DNA of 64,000 nucleotides, taken from contig NZ_JAERQD010000027.1 in the NCBI RefSeq assembly GCF_016735695.1, positions 1 through 64,000 on the forward strand, in the 5' to 3' direction. This stretch comes from Microvirga zambiensis WSM3693 (GTDB lineage: Bacteria; Pseudomonadota; Alphaproteobacteria; Rhizobiales; Beijerinckiaceae). Under the pieces are notes generated by a model. It was not told where the DNA came from, did not search any database, and worked only from the letters and a program-made list of their open reading frames with translations. The position numbers and the translations under genes are program-made. This document shows positions 25,345 to 34,429 of this stretch, one piece after another; position 1 is the stretch's first letter, and the number at the start of each line of letters is the position of its first letter.

Positions 25345-26532
25345 TCAGGTAAGATAGCGCTCGACCAGACGCGCCCAGAGTGCGGATCCGGTGGTCAGGC
25401 TATCGTCTGCAAAGTCGTATTTCGAGCTGTGCAGAATTGGGGAGTTCAGTCCGTTGCCGAGACGCAGGAAACTTCCCGGCTTGTGCTCGAGGAAATAGGC
25501 GAAATCCTCACTCCCCGGAATCATGTGGCAGGTTGACACTCTCTCTGTTCCGAGCAACTCCTCCGCGACGGTGCGGGCAAAGGCCGTTTCGGCCTCGGAA
25601 TTGACGACGACCGGATAGCCCCGCTCATAGTCGATCTCGGCGGTGGCGCCGTAGCCATCGACAACCGACTGCGTCAGTTTCACGATGCGCTTCTGCAGGA
25701 GGTCACGAATCTTCGGATCAAAGGAGCGGACGCTGAGTGCGAGCTTCGCATATTCCGGAATGACGTTGACGGCGTTGCCTGCCTGGATCGTTCCCACGGT
25801 GACGACCGCAGTCTGCGTCGGATCGACATTTCTCGATACGATGGTCTGGAGCGAGACGACGAGATTGCAGGCGATCACCACCGGGTCGACGGTGAGATGG
25901 GGCCGCGAGGCATGGCCGCCGACCCCCTTGATCGTTATGCGGACGGTATCGGCAGACGCCATCATCGGCCCGGAACGCAGAAGGATATTGCCTTCCGGTG
26001 CACCGGGATGGTTGTGCAGGCCGAAGATCGCATCGAAGGGGAAGCGCTCGAAGAGGCCATCGGCGATCATTGCCTGAGCGCCGCTGACCTTTCCGGCTTC
26101 CTCCGCAGGTTGGAAAATCAAAGTGACGGTGCCGTCGAAGCGACGGGTGCGCGCAAGGTACTCGGCAGCCCCCAGCAGAACCGTCGTATGCCCGTCGTGG
26201 CCGCAGGCGTGCATCTTGCCGAGGCTTTGACTTGCATAGGTGAGACCTGTCTCCTCCGCGATCGGAAGAGCGTCCATGTCGGCGCGGATTGCGATGCCCT
26301 TTTTGCCGGTGCCGGCACTCAGGCGCGCGACGACGCCGTGGCCGCCGACATTGCGGGTGACCTCGTAGCCCCAGCCCTCAAGCTTCTCGGCGACGAAGCG
26401 CGCCGTTTCGGCCTCCTCGAAGGAGAGTTCCGGATTGGCATGGAGAAACCGCCGGATTTCGGTGAGCTCCGCCTCCATGGCGTCGAAGTCCGAAACTCTG
26501 GCAAAGACGTTGTCGTTGAGCATGAGATCCAT
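25345..26532 (-). CDS. M20 family amidohydrolase (hippurate/N-acyl-amino-acid hydrolase type)
   Basis: 395 residues. M20D dinuclear-metal hydrolase: FLHANPELSFEEAETARFVA at the start of the catalytic domain, GIAIRADMDALPIAEETGL, HACGHDGHTTVLLGAAEYL with metal histidines, and FQPAEEAGKVSGAQAMIADG with the general base glutamates. The dimerisation domain spans about 185-300, and the last metal histidine is in CHMIPGSEDFAYF. It cleaves an amide such as an N-acylated amino acid. It sits 45 bases downstream of the amino-acid ABC transporter genes, suggesting imported conjugates are hydrolysed in the cytoplasm. Start at ATG 26532 or 26523. Confidence 0.92.
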   Translation of the reverse strand: MDLMLNDNVFARVSDFDAMEAELTEIRRFLHANPELSFEEAETARFVAEKLEGWGYEVTRNVGGHGVVARLSAGTGKKGIAIRADMDALPIAEETGLTYASQSLGKMHACGHDGHTTVLLGAAEYLARTRRFDGTVTLIFQPAEEAGKVSGAQAMIADGLFERFPFDAIFGLHNHPGAPEGNILLRSGPMMASADTVRITIKGVGGHASRPHLTVDPVVIACNLVVSLQTIVSRNVDPTQTAVVTVGTIQAGNAVNVIPEYAKLALSVRSFDPKIRDLLQKRIVKLTQSVVDGYGATAEIDYERGYPVVVNSEAETAFARTVAEELLGTERVSTCHMIPGSEDFAYFLEHKPGSFLRLGNGLNSPILHSSKYDFADDSLTTGSALWARLVERYLT

Positions 26533-26577
26533 CGCAATATCAGGATAGGAATGGCTTTGAGAGACGGCTGCCGATGA

Positions 26578-27357
26578 CTACAGAAAGCGCGACAGGAAGG
26601 CTTTCGTGCGGGGATGCTGCGGATTGCCGATCACATCCTCGGGGGCGCCCATCTCGACAATCTTGCCGCCGTCCATGAAGACCACGCGGTCGGCCGCCTC
26701 GCGGGCAAAGCCGATTTCATGGGTGACGACGATCATGGTGAGACCCTGTTTGGCAAGATCGCGCATGGTCGCCAGCACCTCGCCGACCAGTTCCGGATCG
26801 AGCGCCGATGTGGGCTCGTCGAACAGCATCAGCTTCGGCTTGATCGCCAGGGCGCGGGCAATCGCGACACGCTGCTGCTGGCCGCCGGAAAGCTGGCGAG
26901 GGTAGCTTGCCGCTTTTTCCGACAGGCCGACCCGCTCCAGAAGCTTCAAGGCGTTCTGGGTCGCTTCCTGACGGCTCTCGCCGTGGATCCCGACGGGCGC
27001 CTCGATAATGTTCTGCAGCACCGTCATATGCGGGTAGAGGTTGAACTGCTGGAACACCATGCCGATGTTCCGGCGCTGGCGCGCAATGCCGTTTGCGGAG
27101 AGCTTTTCCAACTGCCCGTTGCGGAGCCGGTAGCCGATCTGCTGGCCGTCAACCGCGATGAAGCCCTTGTTGATGGCTTCAAGGTGATTGATGCAGCGCA
27201 GGAGGGTCGACTTTCCGGAACCGGAAGGGCCGAGGATCACAACGACCTCGCCCGGCATGATGTCGAGATCGATGCCCTTCAGCACCTCCAGCTCATCGAA
27301 GGACTTGTGGACATCACGTGCCTGGACAAGAGGGTTCATGGACTGGACGGCGTTCAA
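26578..27357 (-). CDS. polar amino-acid ABC transporter ATP-binding protein
   Basis: 259 residues of the GlnQ/HisP class. Walker [11 protein letters not shown]-loop [13 protein letters not shown], signature [15 protein letters not shown], Walker [16 protein letters not shown] and switch histidine in VVTHEIGFA are all intact. The ATG at 27357 overlaps the permease stop (ATGA). It energises import together with the next two genes upstream. Confidence 0.95.
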   Translation of the reverse strand: MNAVQSMNPLVQARDVHKSFDELEVLKGIDLDIMPGEVVVILGPSGSGKSTLLRCINHLEAINKGFIAVDGQQIGYRLRNGQLEKLSANGIARQRRNIGMVFQQFNLYPHMTVLQNIIEAPVGIHGESRQEATQNALKLLERVGLSEKAASYPRQLSGGQQQRVAIARALAIKPKLMLFDEPTSALDPELVGEVLATMRDLAKQGLTMIVVTHEIGFAREAADRVVFMDGGKIVEMGAPEDVIGNPQHPRTKAFLSRFL

Positions 27358-28289
27358 TGACTTGCCTCCTGAACAGCGGCACCCGCGAGAACCGGCTTCT
27401 CGGCAGCTCCGGTCCGGCGATCGCTTCGGCCGTAATAGGCCTCGATATAGCTCTGCCCGACATTGAGGATCGAGGTGATGAGGAGATACCAGATGACGGC
27501 CACGAGCAGCATCGGGACGATCTCGAACGTACGGTTATAGATGGACTGCACGGAGTAGAGCAGATCGGCCATCGCGATCACACTGACGAGAGATGTGGCC
27601 TTGATCATGCTGATGAGCTGGTTGCCGGTCGGCGGCACGATCGAGCGCATGGCCTGCGGGATGATGATGCGCCACAGGGCCCGCGCCCTCGTCATGCCGA
27701 AGGCTTCCGCCGTCTCGGTCTGGCCGCGATCCACGGACAGAAGACCGCCGCGGATGATCTCTGCCATATAGGCCGCCTCGTTGAGGGCCAATCCGACGAT
27801 TGCGGCCGTCATCGGCGTGATCACCGAATTCGTGTCCCAGCTCGCAAGCGTCGGACCGAAGGGAATCGCGATGGAAAGCTGCGGGAACAGGGTCGAGAGA
27901 TTGTACCAGAAGATCAGCTGTACGAGCAGCGGCGTGCCGCGGAAGAACCAGATGAACAATGCGGCAAACGAGGTTGCCAGGCGATCCTTCGACATGCGCG
28001 CGATGGCGAGGCCCAGCCCGAGGACGGTGCCGAGCGCCATGGCGACGACCGTCAATCCAAGACTCACATAGAGGCCGCTGATGACCGTCGGGTTGAAGAA
28101 ATAGGCGGCGACGACGGGCCAGCCGAAGTTTTCGTTGTGCGCGACGATCCAAGCGAAGTCCACAGCAACGAGGACGATCGCCACCCAGAGGATCAACCGC
28201 CCGAGACGGAAGGGAGCGTGGGCCGTCGCCACGTCCCGGAAGGGCGCATCGCCTGCCGGCGATGCGCTCGTCAGAGGAAGCCCGCTCAT
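27354..28289 (-). CDS. polar amino-acid ABC transporter permease
   Basis: 311 residues of the HisM/GlnP (HEQRo/His-Glu-Gln) family. There is a hydrophobic span near residue 35-55 ([18 protein letters not shown]), more after 90, and the EAA loop is [20 protein letters not shown] with [21 protein letters not shown] continuation. A 30-residue N-terminal extension precedes the first span. Overlaps both neighbours by four bases. One permease gene only, so a homodimer is expected. Confidence 0.93.
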   Translation of the reverse strand: MSGLPLTSASPAGDAPFRDVATAHAPFRLGRLILWVAIVLVAVDFAWIVAHNENFGWPVVAAYFFNPTVISGLYVSLGLTVVAMALGTVLGLGLAIARMSKDRLATSFAALFIWFFRGTPLLVQLIFWYNLSTLFPQLSIAIPFGPTLASWDTNSVITPMTAAIVGLALNEAAYMAEIIRGGLLSVDRGQTETAEAFGMTRARALWRIIIPQAMRSIVPPTGNQLISMIKATSLVSVIAMADLLYSVQSIYNRTFEIVPMLLVAVIWYLLITSILNVGQSYIEAYYGRSDRRTGAAEKPVLAGAAVQEASH

Positions 28290-29176
28290 TTCGGCAGGAT
28301 CCCGCCGAGGTTGATGCCGGGTTCTTTGATCATGTTGTTCTCAAGACCCCATTTCTTCATGATCGCGGCATAGGTTCCGTTGCTCATCAGAAGCTTGATG
28401 GTATCGAGCAGCAGCGGCCCGAGAGGCGAGCCCTTGGGCACGACGGCGCCCTGGTAGAGATCCTCGAAACCGTTCTTCTGACCAACGCCCGTCAGCTCGA
28501 GCTGACCATTGGCCTGGGATACGAAATAGGTAAGAGGGGCCTGTGAAGAGAAAAACGCATCGGCGCGTTTTGAGCGAACGGCGAGGATCGAGCTCGGCTG
28601 GTCGGTGTAGGACTGAACCGTGAGAGCCTCCTTGCCGTCGGCCTTGCACTTCTCCGCCTGCACCTGGATCACACGTTCGGCAGAGCCGCCCGCCATCACC
28701 GCGATGCGGTTGCCGCAGGCGCTGTCCAGCGAGGTGATGCTCTTGGGGTTGCCCTTCTGGACCGAGAACACGACGAATTCCTGAACCCAGTCGACGAAGT
28801 CATTGGCCTCTTCGCGGCTCTTGAAGTCGCCGACAGGTCCGAACGCAAACTGGTAGCGTCCCGAATTGATGCCGGCGAGCAGGGCCGGAAGGCCGCCGAC
28901 CGTAGCGTGCTCGATCTTGACGCCGAGAACCTGGCCGATGGCGTCGGTCAGATCGTTGCTGGCGCCGGTCATCTCCGTGCCGGTGACGATCTCATAGGGA
29001 GGAAACGAACCATTGTTGACCGAGATCATCTTGCCTTCGGTGCGGACGGCCTCGGGCAGGCGTGCCCGCAATTGCTCATTCACGGTCTGCTTGGGGATCG
29101 CGGCTTCCTGGGCAAGGACGGGAGCTGCAAGAACCAGGGCAGCGAGGGTTACGGTAGCGATCAGTTTCGAATGCAT
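28286..29176 (-). CDS. polar amino-acid ABC transporter substrate-binding protein
   Basis: 296 residues, SBP family 3. Signal peptide about 1-22 (LAALVLAAPVLAQ). Family pattern: FPPYEIVTGTEMTGASNDLT, LAGINSGRYQFAFGPVG, and a late helix ILAVRSKRADAFFSSQAPLT. It is the first gene of the SBP-permease-ATPase-M20 run. The ligand is not predictable; the paired amidohydrolase hints at an N-acyl amino acid or related amide. Confidence 0.92.
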   Translation of the reverse strand: MHSKLIATVTLAALVLAAPVLAQEAAIPKQTVNEQLRARLPEAVRTEGKMISVNNGSFPPYEIVTGTEMTGASNDLTDAIGQVLGVKIEHATVGGLPALLAGINSGRYQFAFGPVGDFKSREEANDFVDWVQEFVVFSVQKGNPKSITSLDSACGNRIAVMAGGSAERVIQVQAEKCKADGKEALTVQSYTDQPSSILAVRSKRADAFFSSQAPLTYFVSQANGQLELTGVGQKNGFEDLYQGAVVPKGSPLGPLLLDTIKLLMSNGTYAAIMKKWGLENNMIKEPGINLGGILPK

Positions 29177-29237
29177 TTCGATGGGCCCTTTCGGTATTGG
29201 GGAAGACGGCTTCTCGTCTGTAACGCCGACAGAATTC

Positions 29238-30200
29238 TCACTTCATATTTGCATGCAGGGGAAAGAGCTCAGCCGGCGTCAGCAAGCGTGGCAGAATCTT
29301 CTGCTCGTGAAGCTCGGTGGCGAAGTCGCCGATCATCTTTCCATTCGCCTCGAGCCCGCTGATATTCCAGGAGGGGGGCAAATCGGTGGCGCAACGGCGC
29401 AGCTCGTCGATCATCCAGGGCGTCGTGTCGGCATATTTCTCGCGCTTCTGCAGCCACATGCGCTGCGAGGCGTCGATAAGCTCGCTGAGCTCGTCCATGA
29501 CCCATGGATGCTCCTTCACGATCTCGGCCTTGAAGCCGATCAGGTGCATTCCCGGCACATAGCCGACCTCATGAAAGTAAGCGACTTCGGCCGCCCTGAA
29601 GTCGTCGAGAACCTGGCGCAGGGGCGAGTCCTGATCAAAGAATCCGGGCGGCATGAAGGGGGTGAGAACGGCATCGAGGCCGCCATCTTTCAGAAGCTCC
29701 ACCATCGGGCGCTCGCCGGGAGCGGCCTCGATGCGGCCCGGGCGGCCGAAACCGTCGAGCCGGTCCGTGATGGGATGAGCCTCCGTCAGCCGGCCCGCGT
29801 ACCACATGGCGTCCTCGACGCCGACACCTTCGCGGCGTATGGCCGCGCGGGTCCAGGTATTGCCGGAATCCCGCCATCCGGTCACACCGATTTTCTTGCC
29901 GCCGAGATCGGAGAGCCGGCGGATCGGGCTCTCTTTCGTCGTGATGATGCAGCGATGACGAAAGCCGCGCATGATGAAGTTCGGAATTCCGACAACGCTT
30001 TCATCGTCGTCGTGCCGGAGCTGCGCATAGCGGCTGAAGGACATCTCGGCCGCATCGTACGATGGGTCGTGTGCGACGTTCGAGATCAGAGTTCCGACGC
30101 GATCGATCTTGATATCGAGGCGGGGCGACTGAACGTCGCCCAACACCAGAGGCGTCATGTAGTCCCAGTCGCGAAGGGCAAGTCGGAGAGTCAACGGCAT
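29238..30200 (-). CDS. 4,5-dihydroxyphthalate decarboxylase-like / binding-protein-fold protein
   Basis: 320 residues with no signal peptide. It starts LRLALRDWDYMTPLVLGDV, has DAAEMSFSRYAQLRHDDD and PNFIMRGFRHRCIIT, and GGKKIGVTGWRDSGNTWTRA, the pattern of proteins annotated as 4,5-dihydroxyphthalate decarboxylase, which share the fold of NMT1/THI5-type periplasmic binding proteins. The absence of a signal peptide favours a cytoplasmic enzyme. True substrate unknown. It is first on the minus strand, divergent from the MocR regulator, with 61 bases to the amino-acid transporter genes. Confidence 0.75.
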   Translation of the reverse strand: MPLTLRLALRDWDYMTPLVLGDVQSPRLDIKIDRVGTLISNVAHDPSYDAAEMSFSRYAQLRHDDDESVVGIPNFIMRGFRHRCIITTKESPIRRLSDLGGKKIGVTGWRDSGNTWTRAAIRREGVGVEDAMWYAGRLTEAHPITDRLDGFGRPGRIEAAPGERPMVELLKDGGLDAVLTPFMPPGFFDQDSPLRQVLDDFRAAEVAYFHEVGYVPGMHLIGFKAEIVKEHPWVMDELSELIDASQRMWLQKREKYADTTPWMIDELRRCATDLPPSWNISGLEANGKMIGDFATELHEQKILPRLLTPAELFPLHANMK

Positions 30201-30240
30201 CAGAAATCGCTCGCAACAAAACTAATATTCTTTCAATTAA

Positions 30241-30286
30241 AATGTTCATATTAGATTGATCAAACACTATTATGTTATTGAACATT
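30241..30286. promoter_or_regulatory. AT-rich divergent operator for the MocR regulator
   Basis: AATGTTCA (30241-30248) and TGAACATT (30279-30286) form an 8-bp inverted repeat with 30 bases between, and a perfect TTGATCAA palindrome (30256-30263) lies inside. The region is much more AT-rich than its flanks and separates the divergent 30200 and 30300 starts. MocR regulators often bind direct or inverted repeats in such places. Confidence 0.5.
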
Positions 30287-30299
30287 AATTTGGTGTCGC

Positions 30300-31625
30300 A
30301 TGACAGAAACCCGAGACGCCCGCTGGATCGCGGCGAAGCTGACCGACCGGACCATCCGCGGGATCGCCCTGGAGACAGGCGCCTTGATCCGTGCCGGCGC
30401 GCTGCCGGTTGGTACAAAGTTGCCTTCGATCCGCGATCTCGCTTTCGCGCTCGGAGTCAGCCCCGCGACGATTTCGGAAGCCTGGAGCGAACTGCGCCGT
30501 CAGAAGATCATCAGCGGGCGCGGGCGGAACGGCACCTGGGTCAGCGGCGATCGTTTCGTCGCCAAGCCGCACCGGCTCGGAAGTTCGGGCAATTACGGCG
30601 AGGACATCCTGAACCTGACCGCGGCTGTTCCCGATATACGCCTGTTGCCGCCTCTCGCCGAAGCCATGGCCTATGGCGCCTCCGCAGAGAACCTCAACAG
30701 CTACGAGCGCAACCGAATCCTGCCGGAGCTCGAAGAGGAGGTCAGGAAAAAATGGCCCTATGAGCCGGAAGCGTTCCTGGCGACGAATGGCGGATACAAC
30801 GCGGTCTATACATTGGTTCACGCGCTGATACAGCCGGGCGCCTCGGTCGCGATCGAAGATCCGACCGGCATGCGCCTTCTCGATATTCTGGAGGATCGAG
30901 GCGTTCGCATCGTGCCCGTTCAATGCGACGATGAAGGACCATTGCCGTCGTCTCTCGAGGCGGCGATGAAATCCAGGCCGGCTGCATTTATCTTCCAGCC
31001 GCGGCTGCACTCCGTCACCGGCCAGACCGTCAGTCGAATGCGCCTCGAAGCCTACGCCGCAATTCTAAGGGATACCGATACGCTCATCGTCGAGGATGAC
31101 GGCGTCGGAGATATTTCGGACGCTCCGCGGCATTCTCTCGGCGCATACTTTCCAAACCGCCTCATCCATATCCTGTCATTCTCGAAGACGCATGGACCCG
31201 ATTTGCGTCTTGCCGTCCTCTCCAGCTCCCGGGCCATCATCGATCAGATACAATCCTATCGGAGCTTCAGCGCCGGCTGGACGAGCCGCATTCTCCAAGG
31301 TGCCACGGCGTGGTTGCTGCGCGATGAAGCGACCCAGGAAACCGTCGAGCGCGCTCGCCTCGTCTATCATGAGCGGCGCGCCCATCTTGTTGACGCTCTG
31401 CAGCACAGAGGCGTCGAGGCGATGCACGGTGCAGGTCTATGCGCATGGGTTCCGGTCGCATCGGAGCCGTTCGCCATGGTGACGCTTGCAGCCCACGGCA
31501 TTGCCGTCCATCCGGGAGCCAAGTTCTCCAATTTGCCCACCTTTTATCTGCGCGTCGCAACGGCCACCCTAGCGGATCGCTATGAGAACGTTGCAGATGC
31601 GATCGCATTGGCAGCGGGCACATGA
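30300..31625 (+). CDS. MocR/PdxR-type GntR regulator with aminotransferase domain
   Basis: 441 residues. An N-terminal GntR winged helix lies at about 20-90 (LPVGTKLPSIRDLAFALGVS, then PATISEAWSELRRQKII). A fold-type-I aminotransferase-like domain covers about 115-440; the PLP lysine is in LSFSKTHGPDLRLAVL. Such regulators sense PLP plus an amino compound and usually control a divergent gene. Here that would be the decarboxylase-like/ABC/M20 run, and perhaps the HAD-kinase pair downstream. The start ATG at 30300 directly follows AT-rich control DNA with weak ribosome-binding sequence. Confidence 0.92.
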   Translation: MTETRDARWIAAKLTDRTIRGIALETGALIRAGALPVGTKLPSIRDLAFALGVSPATISEAWSELRRQKIISGRGRNGTWVSGDRFVAKPHRLGSSGNYGEDILNLTAAVPDIRLLPPLAEAMAYGASAENLNSYERNRILPELEEEVRKKWPYEPEAFLATNGGYNAVYTLVHALIQPGASVAIEDPTGMRLLDILEDRGVRIVPVQCDDEGPLPSSLEAAMKSRPAAFIFQPRLHSVTGQTVSRMRLEAYAAILRDTDTLIVEDDGVGDISDAPRHSLGAYFPNRLIHILSFSKTHGPDLRLAVLSSSRAIIDQIQSYRSFSAGWTSRILQGATAWLLRDEATQETVERARLVYHERRAHLVDALQHRGVEAMHGAGLCAWVPVASEPFAMVTLAAHGIAVHPGAKFSNLPTFYLRVATATLADRYENVADAIALAAGT

Positions 31626-31822
31626 GTAGACGGCAAGCGAAAGCTCTGCCCGGGATCTAAAATAGTATAGTGGCTGAATAGGCCACTCCTGTCTCAGAAT
31701 TGTGCACCCCGCGGCGATCAGGCTTGCGGAGCAGTGCCATTTGAGGATTGTTCGAACGGAATGGTGATTGGCGCGTTGACCGGCGATGCCTGCGATTTAA
31801 TCTTGGAAAGCCGGCGAACATC
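31626..31822. other. intergenic stretch upstream of the HAD gene
   Basis: No gene supported. AT-rich CTAAAATAGTATAGTGG near 31657-31673 could be a -10 region. The open frame of the HAD gene extends back to 31748, but the family N terminus begins near 31823. Confidence 0.35.
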
Positions 31823-32743
31823 ATGGTCACCGAACCGTCAGTGCCTTCCGTACTGCAGGACTTCGTCGCGAGGTCGCGCTTCAGCCGAGAGGGCGCGGTC
31901 ATTACCGATCTCGACGGCACGGCCGTTCACGAATTCGAGGGACGCGTTGTCATTCCGGACGCCGTTTCGCATGCGCTGAAACACCTGCGCGACCTCGGCA
32001 GGCCCGTCATCTTGAACTCGCTGAGATTCCCGCTCAACGTCATCCGCACCTTCGGCAGAGAGTGGTATTCCATCACCAATGCTCCCTTGCCCCTGATCTC
32101 CCTCAACGGCAGTCTCATGGGCTATCTCCATGAGACCGCGCAAGGCGAAATCGCCTTTGACGAGATCAAGGCCTTTCCGCTGGAAGCCTCGGAAATCGAC
32201 GAGGTGTTGATTGGAGTTCAGGCTCTGGTTGCGGACGGGATTACCGATCTCATCGTTTTCTATTACCCCCGCGACTGGATGCAAGGCGAGTTGATCTGGA
32301 CGCCGGCACCGGACCGGTTGCCGGAGATTCAAGCAAAATACCGCAGTGCCACGGCAGTCGTGACGACCTCCGTCGCCGAATTGGGAGAAACCCTCCACGC
32401 CCAGGATATCTGCATGCTGCTCCTCCTGATCAATGCCGAGGAGGATCGCCTCATGGCGTACCAGCACGCGAAGCGTTCCAACTTTGTCACGCATAAAGGC
32501 GTCGACAAGCTTTCGGGCACTCAGGCGCTGGCGGCGTTGCTCGAGATCGATCTTGCTCACGCAGTCGGGGCCGGTGACACGGCCATGGACAGCTTCCTGA
32601 AAGGGGTCGGCCTTGCTGTCCATGTCGGTGACTTCGTGCTTGAGTACAAAGGTCTGCTCGCGACGTTGAGGGTCAAGGATTCGCTGGAACTTGGAGCCGT
32701 GCTGTTCCGGCTCGCCGAACTGCAACGGGGAGAACGGCTTTGA
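31823..32743 (+). CDS. HAD-superfamily phosphatase (Cof type)
   Basis: 306 residues from ATG 31823. HAD motif I is ITDLDGTAVHEF with both aspartates, motif II is ILNSLRF (serine), the motif III lysine may be in HKGVDK, and motif IV is GAGDTAMDSF. A large cap inserted between motifs II and III (residues about 75-220) marks the Cof/SPP-like IIB class, which acts on sugar or small-molecule phosphates. The last codons overlap the TTG start of the kinase-like gene, so phosphatase and kinase are co-translated. Substrate unknown. Confidence 0.82.
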   Translation: MVTEPSVPSVLQDFVARSRFSREGAVITDLDGTAVHEFEGRVVIPDAVSHALKHLRDLGRPVILNSLRFPLNVIRTFGREWYSITNAPLPLISLNGSLMGYLHETAQGEIAFDEIKAFPLEASEIDEVLIGVQALVADGITDLIVFYYPRDWMQGELIWTPAPDRLPEIQAKYRSATAVVTTSVAELGETLHAQDICMLLLLINAEEDRLMAYQHAKRSNFVTHKGVDKLSGTQALAALLEIDLAHAVGAGDTAMDSFLKGVGLAVHVGDFVLEYKGLLATLRVKDSLELGAVLFRLAELQRGERL

Positions 32744-33687
32744 ACGAGTGCATGCCGGAGCCACCGAGCATCGATGAGCGCCAGGCGCGCGCCATGGTTA
32801 GAGCAATCATCGACCATCACTTCGGGTCGAAGCCGAAGCGCATCAATCGAAAGGGCGGCGGCATCAGCAACTTCGTCTTCGAGGCGAACCACACCGACGG
32901 AGATTTCATCGTCCGGATGAACCCCCAGCCTGGTAAGATCAAAGAATATCTGAAAGAGCAATGGGCGATGGCTCGCGCCCAGGAGGTTGGCGTCCCGGTG
33001 CCCGAGGTTCTCGAGGTCGGCGCCGATATCGTGCCGATTCCGTATATGATCTCCCGCAAGGTTGAGGGAACGGAAGCGACGCACCACCCGGAGCGCATGG
33101 CGATCCTGCGCGAAATGGGCCGCCTGACGGCGCTCATTCATACCATCCCGACAAGCGGATTCGGCCACACGTTCGACTGGTCGAATAACCAGCTCTCACG
33201 CAAGGAGAATTGGGCCGAGTATCTGAAACGTGAACTGAACGTCGAGCAGCGTCTCAAGGTCCTCGATGTCAACAAGATGCTGTCCAAGTCACAGCTCAAG
33301 AGCCTTCATGGGACGCTGCGCAGCATCGAGGACCTGAACTCCGATCCGGTTCTCAACCATGGCGATATGCGGCTCAAAAATGTAATGGCGGACGAAGCGG
33401 GTGAAATCACCGCCGTGATCGACTGGGAGTTCTGCTCGTCGAACATCGCGCCCTTCTGGGACTTGGCATTGTCCCTGCACGATCTATCGGTCGATGCCAA
33501 ACAGGCCTTTCTGGGCGGTTATGGTTCGAGCGAGGCCGAAATCCGTAAGATGGCGCCGATCCTGAAGGCGATCAACGTCATCAATTATGCTCCCTTCGTC
33601 GAGCGCGCCGCCGAGGAAAAGGATCAGCGACGCCTCGACCAGTATCGAACGCGTTTCAGCGGAGCCCTCGACCTTTATTCGCTCTGA
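32740..33687 (+). CDS. APH-family small-molecule kinase
   Basis: 315 residues from TTG 32740, which overlaps the HAD stop; ATG 32752 is an alternative. Protein-kinase-like fold of the phosphotransferase/choline kinase family: glycine-rich KGGGISNFVFEA, lysine-equivalent FIVRMN, catalytic loop LNHGDMRLKNVM (Brenner motif HGDxxxxN), and metal-binding IDWEFCSS in place of DFG. Natural substrates in this family include choline, homoserine, methylthioribose and fructosamines, so it need not be antibiotic resistance. Linked to a HAD phosphatase and a MocR regulator it probably phosphorylates an imported metabolite. Confidence 0.85.
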   Translation: MNECMPEPPSIDERQARAMVRAIIDHHFGSKPKRINRKGGGISNFVFEANHTDGDFIVRMNPQPGKIKEYLKEQWAMARAQEVGVPVPEVLEVGADIVPIPYMISRKVEGTEATHHPERMAILREMGRLTALIHTIPTSGFGHTFDWSNNQLSRKENWAEYLKRELNVEQRLKVLDVNKMLSKSQLKSLHGTLRSIEDLNSDPVLNHGDMRLKNVMADEAGEITAVIDWEFCSSNIAPFWDLALSLHDLSVDAKQAFLGGYGSSEAEIRKMAPILKAINVINYAPFVERAAEEKDQRRLDQYRTRFSGALDLYSL

Positions 33688-33719
33688 CGGGGCGATCGGA
33701 TAACGGATTGGAGCATAAA

Positions 33720-33739
33720 GGAATCCGCAATTGGATTCC
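33720..33739. terminator. hairpin between convergent genes
   Basis: GGAATCC, 6-base loop, GGATTCC: perfect 7-bp stem between the ends of the kinase gene and the convergent lipoprotein gene. No T run; possible bidirectional terminator. Confidence 0.35.
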
Positions 33740-33769
33740 GAAGTGGAATTCACCTTTGGGCCGGACGCT

Positions 33770-34192
33770 CTATCCCTTGGCGGTGACGGCAGGCACCGGC
33801 TGTGCCGGGCAGGACACGACGAATTCGGAGTGCAGCGGCGTGATCTCGATGCCGCTGACGAGGGTGCAGCCCTTCATGGCCGGCGTCGTGGCGATGTACT
33901 CCAACGCGGCATCCTCATGTCTGACGCCGGTGGTTGGCGAGACCGACGGCTCTCCTCTCCACGACTGACAGAACGTCTGGCGCATTTCAGAGGCAGCATA
34001 CGCGGCGACGAGAAGTCTTCCGTTGACGGGCTGCCGATAGACCTGGAATCCGCCGCCGCATGCGGTCGTCACATTGACGGACGGAACCGCTACATAGTCG
34101 GAAAGCGACCCACCTTTTGGCTCCGAGGCACATCCGGAGATCGCACCGACGAGAACGATCGTGGCAGTCAGGAACAGGGGCCGGTACAGCAT
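33770..34192 (-). CDS. small lipoprotein of unknown function
   Basis: 140 residues. A signal peptide with lipobox GAISGC gives lipidated Cys21; the next residue is Ala, which favours outer-membrane sorting in the E. coli rule. The mature part has five more cysteines (ACGGG, FCQSW, GCTLV, SCPAQ region), perhaps two disulfides, and no recognised domain. A single transcription unit by orientation. Confidence 0.7.
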   Translation of the reverse strand: MLYRPLFLTATIVLVGAISGCASEPKGGSLSDYVAVPSVNVTTACGGGFQVYRQPVNGRLLVAAYAASEMRQTFCQSWRGEPSVSPTTGVRHEDAALEYIATTPAMKGCTLVSGIEITPLHSEFVVSCPAQPVPAVTAKG

Positions 34193-34429
34193 CGATTACG
34201 CACCTAAGGAAGGGGAACGCACTTCTAGCAGGCGTTGCCAAGCTTGTCCCGCATCAAACCGGCGCGGTCCGGTGTCGATCGAACCTGTCTGCTAGATCTA
34301 ACGGTGAAGGAGTCGAATTTCCACTTTTGATTGAGAGAACGATAAGCTTGTCGATATGAGCGAATTCTCATCACCTTGGGGCAAAAGACTGTAAAATCCG
34401 AATGATATCAATAGTGCCGGCATCTGATG
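34193..34429. other. intergenic stretch
   Basis: No gene seen between the lipoprotein start and the SURF1 stop. AT-richer 34315-34400 may hold the lipoprotein promoter or the end of the cyo transcript; no clear terminator was found. Confidence 0.35.

Noticed and set aside
32740..33687. Aminoglycoside resistance gene
   Set aside because: The APH fold is shared by many metabolic kinases, and the HAD/MocR context is metabolic; no evidence for resistance.
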